From: CAZDAM01 sp964503595
GTDB taxonomy: Bacteria > Muiribacteriota > UBA6191
Direction: 5' to 3'
DNA length: 23,920 nt
NCBI GenBank assembly: GCA_964503595.1
Contig: CAZDAM010000053.1
Location: 1-23,920, forward strand
Below the pieces are notes generated by a model, which was not told the DNA's origin, did no database searches, and worked only from the letters and a program-made list of their open reading frames with translations. Position numbers and translations under genes: made by a program. Position 1 is the first letter of the stretch. Every line of letters begins with the position of its first letter. Shown piece after piece: positions 6,674-14,074 of the stretch.

Positions 6674-8542
6674 TCAGGATTTCATAGGGTGAGGCATGAG
6701 CATGTTCTCGGGTCTGAGGAGCTCCTTGAGGGTTTTTTCTTCCATCAGACCTTTCTGAAGTACCAGATCAGCGATGGGAATTCCGGATTTGAGGGATTCC
6801 TTGGCCAGATCCGAACAGGCTTCGTAGCCAAGATGAGGAGCCAGGGCCGTGACAATTCCTGCTGAACCCATGACCAGGGAACGGCAGCGCTCCCGGTTGG
6901 CTTCAATGCCGTCAATACAGCGGATTCTTAAAGTATTCATGCCGTTGATGAGCATTTCCATGCTTTCGAGAATGCTGTAGGCAATGATGGGCTCCATGAC
7001 GTTGAGCTCGAGCTGACCGGCCTCGGAGGCAAGGCTGACACTGAGATCGTTGCCAATCACCCGAAAGGCGATCTGATTGACGACTTCCGGAATCACCGGA
7101 TTGACCTTGCCTGGCATGATCGAGGAGCCTGGCTGAGCTTCGGGAAGACGGATTTCTGCAAGTCCGGTACGGGGACCGGAGGAAAGCAGCCGTAAATCAT
7201 TGGAAATCCGTGAAAGCTTGATGGCCAGACGTTTCAAGGCATTGCTGTATTCGACAAACGGCCCGGTGTCGCTGGTCGAGGCAATCAGATCCTCATCGGA
7301 GCGGATATCGTAGCCGGAAATGGTTCTGAGATGACCCACCACAGCCGGACCATACTGGGGATCCGCATTGATGCCGGTTCCAATTGCCGTTCCCCCCATA
7401 TTGACCAGAGTAAAATTTCTTGAAGCACGGGTCAGACCGTGGACTTCATCCTCCAGCTGGCGGGCCCAGGCCCGAAATTCCATTCCAAGCGTCATGGGAA
7501 CGGCATCCTGAAGCTGGGTACGGCCCATTTTGATGACATCCTGAAACTCACGGGCCTTGATGCGAAAGGCCTCGATCAGAAGCTTCAGATCAGCGACAAA
7601 GACATCGTGGTATCCCAGAAGAGCCAGCTTGAGTGCCGTAGGATATACATCATTGGTGGACTGGGACAGATTCACGTGGTTATTGGGATGGCAGAACTGG
7701 TACTCACCCCGGGCATGGCCTAAAAGCTCAAGAGCCCGGTTGGCCACAACTTCATTGATATTCATATTGGTGGAAGTCCCTGCTCCCCCCTGAACCATAT
7801 CCACCACGAAATGGTTATGCAGCTTGCCCTCCAGAATTTCTTCGCAGGCCCGTACAATCGCATCCCTGACATCAGGCTTCAGAAGGCCCAGCTCGGCATT
7901 GGCACGGGCACATGCGATTTTGACTACGGCCAGAGCCCGGATGAGACGGGGGAAATTGCTTAAGGAAACCCCGGTAATCGTGAAATTCTCCATGGCCCTT
8001 AAGGTCTGAATGCCGTAAAAGGAATCTGACGGTACGTCCTTATAGCCAAGAAAATCGTGCTCTCTTCGGGTCTGGCCGGACATATAGCGGCTGGCCGAGT
8101 CTTCAGGGGAAGAACTGGAGCTGGCCAGACGACGAAGCACCATCCTGGATACCCTTTTCAGGATTTTGCTGAACAGGGTGGGTTCTTCCTCCGCCATTTT
8201 CTGCATGGAATCCTTGGTGATCACAAGAAGCCGGGTCGGCTTGACTGCTCTGGCTGTCGTGGAATGAGGAGAATCATCAATGAAGCAGCCTTCTCCGAAG
8301 TGCTCTCCTTCAACAAAGGTAATCAGACGAACCGGACGACCACTTGGAAGCACCCGCCCCAAAGAAACCTCGCCATCTTCAAGAAGATAGAAATGAGTGC
8401 GGGATTCTCCTTCCCGAAAAAGAATTGCTCCCTCTTCAAGAGTCAGTTCCTCAAAGTTTTGGGCAAGCCACTGAATTTCAGCTTCATTCAAATCCCGAAA
8501 CAGCTCCAGACGGGCCAGACGAATTCCCAACTCTTCCATCAT
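6674..8542 (-). CDS. Aspartate ammonia-lyase with N-terminal CNB domain (fusion)
   Basis: This 622-residue protein has an N-terminal CNB domain (about 5-135), a Ser-rich linker (141-152) and a complete aspartase domain (about 160-622). The aspartase part shows GAGTSTNMNINE (253-264), QSTNDVYPT (294-302) and the fumarate-lyase signature GSSIMPGKVNP (472-482) with the mobile catalytic serine loop. PEVVNQ after the signature favours aspartase over fumarase. The reaction is L-aspartate to fumarate plus ammonia in the cytosol. In the CNB cassette Glu-84 is kept, but the usual phosphate-binding Arg is missing: His-93/Ser-94 occupy that place. The ligand may therefore differ, or the domain may only be structural. 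E. coli aspartase is 478 residues with no such domain. The ATG overlaps the aminopeptidase stop by 4 bases (ATGA). Confidence 0.92.
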   Translation of the reverse strand: MMEELGIRLARLELFRDLNEAEIQWLAQNFEELTLEEGAILFREGESRTHFYLLEDGEVSLGRVLPSGRPVRLITFVEGEHFGEGCFIDDSPHSTTARAVKPTRLLVITKDSMQKMAEEEPTLFSKILKRVSRMVLRRLASSSSSPEDSASRYMSGQTRREHDFLGYKDVPSDSFYGIQTLRAMENFTITGVSLSNFPRLIRALAVVKIACARANAELGLLKPDVRDAIVRACEEILEGKLHNHFVVDMVQGGAGTSTNMNINEVVANRALELLGHARGEYQFCHPNNHVNLSQSTNDVYPTALKLALLGYHDVFVADLKLLIEAFRIKAREFQDVIKMGRTQLQDAVPMTLGMEFRAWARQLEDEVHGLTRASRNFTLVNMGGTAIGTGINADPQYGPAVVGHLRTISGYDIRSDEDLIASTSDTGPFVEYSNALKRLAIKLSRISNDLRLLSSGPRTGLAEIRLPEAQPGSSIMPGKVNPVIPEVVNQIAFRVIGNDLSVSLASEAGQLELNVMEPIIAYSILESMEMLINGMNTLRIRCIDGIEANRERCRSLVMGSAGIVTALAPHLGYEACSDLAKESLKSGIPIADLVLQKGLMEEKTLKELLRPENMLMPHPMKS

Positions 8543-11046
8543 TCCTCCAAACCAAAATAGCGCAGGCGTATGCGGCGGTAGCGCAGAAGCCTCTCAGAAG
8601 TCTCCTTCAGACGCCTGATTAGTGCAACATCTATTCCTTCTCTGGACAGAATTTCACTGCTCAGTTCAAGAGCCATTCCTTCATGACAGTACGGGAAGGA
8701 AAGCTGCATCAGATCATTCAGAAAAGTTTTATCCCGCTTTTTCCAGAGATCGGGCTGGGCCTCAAACCAGGACTTTACCAGGCTCTGATTTTCGTTTCGC
8801 TGAAGGCGCGAGAACAGGGAGCGCATCTCATAGCCAATCCACTCGACACTCTCCTTGCGACCAGGAACCAGAATTTCCTGAAGAAGGGCATCCTTGTCGT
8901 GACGCAACAGAGATTTGAGGTAATGCTGGTATTTCTGGCCATCTTCACCGGAAAGCTTCTCGCCGACAGTCTGAATCACCTTTTCGGAATCCTCATGCCT
9001 TAAAGCACAGAGCCGGGCGGCCAGGGTCTTGAAATTGCTTTTCTCAAGAACGAGACCGTGGAGATTCCCCACGAAAAATGCGGCCTGAATCTTCTCCACC
9101 CCAAAAGCCGGGATGAGAGTATCCACCAGCATATTGCGTACCCGACGCAGGCGATCACTACCTTCTTCAAAGCTTCGGGCATAGGGAATCAGAGCCTTCT
9201 GAATCCTGGCATAGCACTCTTCTTCCTGGCTTTTGGGAAAAACCCAGAAGGCCAGCATTCTCATCAGATCGTTGAGCATCTCTTCCAGGACAGGCTCGGT
9301 TTCCTGCCCCAGGGCCTCAAGCACAAAATCCATCAGAAGCCCGGGATCGGCCTCCTCGCATTCCAGCATGCTCTGCATGGCACTCAGAAGACCATGCCGC
9401 TCGTGAATATCCAGATTCCGGTAGGAAACACATGCGTTTTTCAGGCATTTTTCACTCAGATGAAATCTCCCAAGACCAAAGCCTCCGATATTGGGAAGGG
9501 CAAACAGGAATCCTTCGGGAATTTTTCCCAGAGAAGTCTCCTTGGAATCCAGGATTCCATCCCATTCCGAAAATTCAGGGACATTTTCTTTTCCCTGAAC
9601 ATAAAGCCTCACCATGACTTTCTGATGACGCAGCAGCCCTTCATGGCAGTCCGGCTTCTGAACCAGAACCAGTTCATCTCCCTTGCGAACAAGGCTATGC
9701 TGATTGAGACCGCGACTGTGCCAGAAGTCACGGGCAAACTCGTCAGTCTTCAGATCGGTCACCTCTCCTAGGACAGCCAGCCAGTCCCTCCAGTCCGTAA
9801 CCTTGAAACGGTGACGTTCAAGATACAGTTTCACCGCTTCCCGGTACTTGCCCCGACCAATCCTGTGGATCAGCTGAAACAGTACGCAGGCCCCTTTTTC
9901 ATAGGTGATCGCATCAAAATTAAGCTGGGCAAACTGGGTGTTTGGGCAATCCGCAATGATGGGATGGGAAGTCGAATTCTCATCCTCATTCAAGGCCGAG
10001 CTGATAACTTCGTCCAGAAACACTTCCATGCAATCCGGATAATCTCCCATTTCCTTAAGGCAGAGATAGGGCGTGAAGGTGGCAAAGCTTTCATTGAGCC
10101 ACAGATCTCCCCACCAGCGCATCGTAACCAGATTTCCAAACCACATGTGAGCAAGTTCGTGCACCACCGTATTGGCAAAATTCATCTTTTCCCGCCGGGA
10201 TGGTTTTTCCCGGAACAGGTAAAGTTCATTGAATGTCACAATACCGGGGTTTTCCATGGCCCCCATGGTGTATTCCGGCACAAATGCCTGATCGTAGTGA
10301 CGATAGGGAAACGGAGTCTGAAACTCGGTTTCCATCCAGTCCATGGCGCGTGATGCAAGTTCCATCATGAATTCAGGATCACAGTATTTTCTCAGACTGT
10401 GGCGGACCAGAACCCTCATCGGTACAGGAGTATTCTGGCCGGAAATCACTGCATAATCCCCTGTCACCAGACAGAAGACATAAGGGCTCATCGGAGGGGT
10501 TCTTTCAAAAAGAACAACCTGCTCATCTTCCATGACTTCGATTCGGGACACCGGCTCATTGGAAGAAAAGAACCAGTCTTTGGGAAGTCTGGCCCTTAGC
10601 TGAAGTGGCGCCTTCATATCCGGCTGATCCCAGCAGGGAAAAACGGAATGGCATTCGTAGGGCTCAAGATCGGTATAGAAATAATCCCGCTGATCTTCAG
10701 GATCCCGGAAATAATGCATACCAAGCCCGTTTTTAGAGGCTCGGCCCTCAAAAGTAATTTTCAGTTCAAGATCAGAAACCGGGTATTCACCAGAAACAAT
10801 CAGGCGTTTTTTTTCGACCTGAAACGGAACTGCCCTGCCGTTGATTTCGGTGGCAAGAACTCTGGAGACTGCGCAGTCCAGTTCCGGAAGTGGCCCTGCG
10901 GCTTTCAGATGAAAGGAGAAATGAACTTCTCCGGAATACTCGCGGTTCCCCTTTTTCAGATGAAGGAAAACCTCGGTATGACTGAGTTCAATGCGCCTGG
11001 TGCGCTCAAGGGCTTCGGATTGAGTAAGTTTGTCTTCACGGCTCAT
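8539..11046 (-). CDS. pepN: M1 family zinc aminopeptidase (aminopeptidase N type)
   Basis: The protein has 835 residues, close to the usual M1 length, with no signal peptide, so it is cytosolic. It removes N-terminal amino acids from peptides. GAMEN is at 262-266; the zinc motif HELAH (296-300) with Glu-319 gives His-296, His-300 and Glu-319 as ligands and Glu-297 as base. Tyr-382 in ITYEKGA matches the transition-state tyrosine. A long helical C-terminal domain follows, as in PepN/LTA4 hydrolase relatives. The start is the only Met near the N-terminus; the upstream ribosome site is weak. It lies 33 bases after a small unknown gene and overlaps the aspartase fusion by 4 bases. A joint role in amino acid catabolism (peptide to aspartate to fumarate) is an inference. 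Confidence 0.95.
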   Translation of the reverse strand: MSREDKLTQSEALERTRRIELSHTEVFLHLKKGNREYSGEVHFSFHLKAAGPLPELDCAVSRVLATEINGRAVPFQVEKKRLIVSGEYPVSDLELKITFEGRASKNGLGMHYFRDPEDQRDYFYTDLEPYECHSVFPCWDQPDMKAPLQLRARLPKDWFFSSNEPVSRIEVMEDEQVVLFERTPPMSPYVFCLVTGDYAVISGQNTPVPMRVLVRHSLRKYCDPEFMMELASRAMDWMETEFQTPFPYRHYDQAFVPEYTMGAMENPGIVTFNELYLFREKPSRREKMNFANTVVHELAHMWFGNLVTMRWWGDLWLNESFATFTPYLCLKEMGDYPDCMEVFLDEVISSALNEDENSTSHPIIADCPNTQFAQLNFDAITYEKGACVLFQLIHRIGRGKYREAVKLYLERHRFKVTDWRDWLAVLGEVTDLKTDEFARDFWHSRGLNQHSLVRKGDELVLVQKPDCHEGLLRHQKVMVRLYVQGKENVPEFSEWDGILDSKETSLGKIPEGFLFALPNIGGFGLGRFHLSEKCLKNACVSYRNLDIHERHGLLSAMQSMLECEEADPGLLMDFVLEALGQETEPVLEEMLNDLMRMLAFWVFPKSQEEECYARIQKALIPYARSFEEGSDRLRRVRNMLVDTLIPAFGVEKIQAAFFVGNLHGLVLEKSNFKTLAARLCALRHEDSEKVIQTVGEKLSGEDGQKYQHYLKSLLRHDKDALLQEILVPGRKESVEWIGYEMRSLFSRLQRNENQSLVKSWFEAQPDLWKKRDKTFLNDLMQLSFPYCHEGMALELSSEILSREGIDVALIRRLKETSERLLRYRRIRLRYFGLEE

Positions 11047-11079
11047 TCCGCGATTCTAACAACCCTGTCAACCACCCCT

Positions 11080-11448
11080 TTACCAGACCAGAGGGCTGTT
11101 GGGATCCTCATGACAGTTGCAGGCAACCGACATGGTAAAGGCTTCGGGATGATCGGTCTGGAAATGAAAAGCCGTCTGATGGCGGCGATAGACCAGATTA
11201 GTGATTTCACGGGCATCAGCCAGTTTTTCACAGGAAACATCAAGGATAAAACGGCAGGCCGTATCAAACTGGGTTGCAAACTCCAGAGGCTCCAGAGCAT
11301 GAGTCCGGAAATACTCGTTTTCCTCTTTCAGCCCGCTCTCCTTCAAAAGCTGGACATAGAAATGGTGGAACGTCTGCAAATAGTGGCTGGTACCAATCGT
11401 CTGGGGTTCGACTTCAAATTCCAACAGGCAGCGACCGCGCTTTGGCAT
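11080..11448 (-). CDS. Unrecognised 122-residue protein
   Basis: The start is ATG 11448, chosen because a near-perfect ribosome site, AAGGAGG, lies 5 bases upstream. The frame extends to 11607, but the extra N-terminal residues look non-coding. The product MPKRGRCLLEFEVEPQTIG... is soluble, with no signal peptide or membrane segment, rich in aromatic and acidic residues. It ends in ACNCHEDPNSPLVW, with a C-x-C-H group that could bind metal. I do not recognise the family. It lies 33 bases upstream of the M1 aminopeptidase on the same strand and is probably the first gene of a three-gene unit with pepN and the aspartase fusion. Confidence 0.72.
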   Translation of the reverse strand: MPKRGRCLLEFEVEPQTIGTSHYLQTFHHFYVQLLKESGLKEENEYFRTHALEPLEFATQFDTACRFILDVSCEKLADAREITNLVYRRHQTAFHFQTDHPEAFTMSVACNCHEDPNSPLVW

Positions 11449-11605
11449 GATTCCTCCTTCTTTGCTACAGGGCTTCGGCACACTACAACAGGGCGGAGGC
11501 AATTCGCAATAAAGGAGCAGGCGTTTTGTTTTAGAGCCTCGAACAGATAAGTCCAGATTCCGGGTTCGCAAACTCTGGAATATGTGTGTCTTCCGAAAAC
11601 AGGGC

Positions 11606-11613
11606 ATTTTATA
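11606..11613 (-). promoter_or_regulatory. Possible -10 element for the 11448-6674 gene unit
   Basis: The minus strand reads TATAAAAT. It lies between the end of the large lipoprotein gene and the small unknown gene. The -35 at the usual spacing is poor (TTTTTA at 11636-11631, overlapping the nearby palindrome). The leader would be about 150 bases. Confidence 0.3.
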
Positions 11614-11628
11614 CGACCGGAAATGTCG

Positions 11629-11651
11629 CTTAAAAAAGTCGATTTTTTAAG
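11629..11651. terminator. AT-rich perfect hairpin after the large lipoprotein gene, possible terminator
   Basis: A perfect 9-bp stem (CTTAAAAAA with TTTTTTAAG) encloses a 5-base loop, 46 bases after the stop of the large gene at 11697. The T-rich arm could act as the U-tract, but a stem with almost no GC is weak for an intrinsic terminator, so this may instead be an operator or simply AT-rich DNA. Confidence 0.35.
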
Positions 11652-11696
11652 AGATACATCCCAGAAGCAAAAGAGAGTCGTTCTCTGAATTGTGCT

Positions 11697-13982
11697 CTAG
11701 GGTCGGGTACGGTAGCGATGAAGACGCAGGCGTTCCTTTTCCAGAACCCACAGAAGATCACCGGAAAAGCCTACATCCAGAGGACCACTCAAGGTCCTCA
11801 ATGGATCCGTGGAACTCAGGGAAGCATCCGTGGAACGAATGGCCTGAATCTGGTAGAACCCGTCACTTCTTCTTTCAAAAACATCCACACGGGAATTCTG
11901 GGCGACTGCCATCAGATTGTTCTGACAGCTCAGTCCGGTTGGTGCATTGATATCTGCCGAAGTTCCCTGCCAGTTCAGCAAAGGCAATGACTGAAAGGTG
12001 GAAGCTGCCGGAACAATTCTGGTAACAGACCCAAAGGCAAAGTATTCCACCATATGGGCAGGGTTCTGGCCCAGAATGGCAAGCCCTGCATCCATCGTAC
12101 AGACAAAGCGGGCCTGAGACTGGGAACTCAACGTGGAAAGAGTCTGAAAGCCCGAATCCGGGGAAAGCATCTGGAGACGATCCGTCCCGGCAATATCCTC
12201 CAGAACAAAAACCCTCTCCTCAGTGTCCCGATCCCGGGCAAAATCCACAATTCCGCTGAAATTCTGGACTCCCTGGGTCAGAACCTGATAATTCTGGATC
12301 GGAGCGGCCTGGGTTGTCAGAACAAGCCTTCCTCCGTTGGTGCTGATCGCCGTGAACGTCGAACTTTCCGTATAAAGGCTGCGGAAAAGCGTCAGCGGGC
12401 TGGCAGCATAAAGAGAGCGGGTGCTGATACTCAAAGGTGTCTGGGAGCCGGTGAAGAATGTCGGATCCGTGAACTTGTCCTGATTGGTCAGAACCGAAGT
12501 GGTACTGAGACTGATGGCCTTGAGCTGCCCAAGAGCAAAACTCCCGGAGTTCGCAAACTGGGAGGTTGTGAAAAACTCCTTCCCCTCGGACTGGCTTCCA
12601 ATCGAATCCACAACCTCCTTGGAAGCATCCATGACCAGAATTCCACCTGCATCGGAATCTCCCAAAAACGTCGGGGCAGCAAACCCTCCAGGCCCATAGG
12701 GATTGAGTCCCAGATGGCGTACGAATTGACCGGATGTTGTCAGAATACTGATTCTTTTGGCCTTGGAATCCACGACATAAAGGCTTTCAAAACCGGACTG
12801 GGAAGGCCTCTTATAACCCCGGATAGCATCAATGGAGAGAAACTGTCCGTCCCTTACCCCAAATCCTCCATAGGTTGTCAGAGTCGTCAGAGTCGCCCCG
12901 GATACGCTGAAACTGTGGATTTTCTGATTGCGACGATCCGCAACATAAAGAATCTTCCCGTCCGGCTCCAAATCAAAGGAAGTCGGCTCAATGCCAAGGG
13001 GCATGTTCAAGGGAGCTGTTGTCCGGTAACCCGATCCGGCGAAACGGTTATTGTACCAGAATGCAGCAATCCGGTTTCGGGAAGGTTCGGACAGATATAC
13101 AAATTCCCGGGAATCCTGGGGATCATCCAGAGAACCCAGACCGGAAACATGAACCTGAGTCACCACCATGGTATGAACCTCGGAGCCCAGATCCGCGCCA
13201 TTCAAACCGGTAGAAGCCGTCAGCCCTCCTTCTGATGGAGCTGTGGATGGGCTGACATCCCGAAAGGAGCGCACATACCGAAACAGCTGATTCTGACCCG
13301 CTGCAGCCGGCTGATAAATATGAGTCACAAAATCAAATTCTGGCGTAAACCTTCCCAGAGTCCCTGTCACATAGGTAAGCGGTGTCAGGCTTCCTGAACT
13401 TGAGGTGCTAAGCTGGGCGGAAGTCCTGCTTTCAAGCTCTCCATCCGGACGAAACCGGCTCAGAATATTGAGAATTTCATGAGCCGGTTTTTCAAACAGT
13501 CCACCCAGCAAAACCCTTTCCAGAGTCAAAGTGCCCTGGGTCCCCCGATAGATATCCGTAAAACTCAGCTCACGGCTGTCATCATAGACTGCATTGCCGG
13601 TAATCCCGCTTAAGGTTCGTACCAGTTCACCCTTGGAATCCAGAACTTCGATCCAGCGTCTGTTTTTATCCGTAATGGCAACCGAGGAGCCATCGGTTCC
13701 GGTAAATCCGATATTGACCGGCTGATCAAACTGGGCCGTACTGGAAAGAGCAAATTCATGCAGGGGATAAACACTGAGATTCAGGCTCATGGTCGTGCGG
13801 TTTCCAAACGAGTCCACTCCAGTGATGGGCAAAGACTGGGAAGCACCCGAATTCATGGTAGGATTGGCTGAAAAGCTGACTGAGCTCAACTGGGGCAGAT
13901 TCACAAATTTTCTCCAGGGAGAAAGATTCAGTGAGCCAGCCCCCAGGCTTCCCTGGACACCCCCCACTTCGACAGATGTCAC
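11697..13982 (-). CDS. C-terminal half of large lipoprotein: Ig-like end and beta-propeller (NHL-like), split off by frameshift
   Basis: This is a 761-codon frame opening at GTG 13982, which overlaps the stop of the preceding frame (GTGA). It has no signal peptide. Residues 1-100 continue an Ig-like domain begun in the upstream frame. From about residue 270 to 430, repeats such as EPTSFDLEPDGKILYVADR and SLYVVDSKAKRISILTTSG resemble NHL/six-bladed beta-propeller blades, and further blades probably run to the end. Propellers of this kind bind proteins or glycans. Removing one copy of the 62-bp duplication at 13949-14074 joins this frame exactly to the 13979-18526 frame. I therefore read it as the C-terminal part of one ancestral protein of about 2255 residues. 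If translated alone it would stay in the cytosol and probably be non-functional. Confidence 0.8.
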   Translation of the reverse strand: MTSVEVGGVQGSLGAGSLNLSPWRKFVNLPQLSSVSFSANPTMNSGASQSLPITGVDSFGNRTTMSLNLSVYPLHEFALSSTAQFDQPVNIGFTGTDGSSVAITDKNRRWIEVLDSKGELVRTLSGITGNAVYDDSRELSFTDIYRGTQGTLTLERVLLGGLFEKPAHEILNILSRFRPDGELESRTSAQLSTSSSGSLTPLTYVTGTLGRFTPEFDFVTHIYQPAAAGQNQLFRYVRSFRDVSPSTAPSEGGLTASTGLNGADLGSEVHTMVVTQVHVSGLGSLDDPQDSREFVYLSEPSRNRIAAFWYNNRFAGSGYRTTAPLNMPLGIEPTSFDLEPDGKILYVADRRNQKIHSFSVSGATLTTLTTYGGFGVRDGQFLSIDAIRGYKRPSQSGFESLYVVDSKAKRISILTTSGQFVRHLGLNPYGPGGFAAPTFLGDSDAGGILVMDASKEVVDSIGSQSEGKEFFTTSQFANSGSFALGQLKAISLSTTSVLTNQDKFTDPTFFTGSQTPLSISTRSLYAASPLTLFRSLYTESSTFTAISTNGGRLVLTTQAAPIQNYQVLTQGVQNFSGIVDFARDRDTEERVFVLEDIAGTDRLQMLSPDSGFQTLSTLSSQSQARFVCTMDAGLAILGQNPAHMVEYFAFGSVTRIVPAASTFQSLPLLNWQGTSADINAPTGLSCQNNLMAVAQNSRVDVFERRSDGFYQIQAIRSTDASLSSTDPLRTLSGPLDVGFSGDLLWVLEKERLRLHRYRTRP

Positions 13983-14074
13983 CGCGGAAAGGGCATCCGT
14001 AGCAGCCCCGTTCCCTGGACACCCCCCACTTCGACAGATGTCACCGCGGAAAGGGCATCCGTAGCAGCCCCGTT
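13949..14074. repeat. Perfect 62-bp tandem duplication breaking the large lipoprotein frame
   Basis: Bases 13949-14010 and 14011-14072 are identical, and the array ends with two further matching bases (TT, 14073-14074). Because 62 is not a multiple of 3, the second copy read on the minus strand shifts the frame. After VEVGGVQG the protein continues only TGLLRMPFPR before a stop. The residues VTSVEVGGVQG are encoded in both frames, which shows that the two frames were once continuous. Confidence 0.97.

Noticed and set aside
10648..11550. A 300-codon plus-strand frame
   Set aside because: It is antisense to the start of pepN and the small gene upstream, both of which have better support.
12054..13235. 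A 393-codon plus-strand frame opposite the lipoprotein gene
   Set aside because: It lies wholly antisense to the frame with propeller-like repeats and has a low-complexity, shadow-like composition with no domain or ribosome site.
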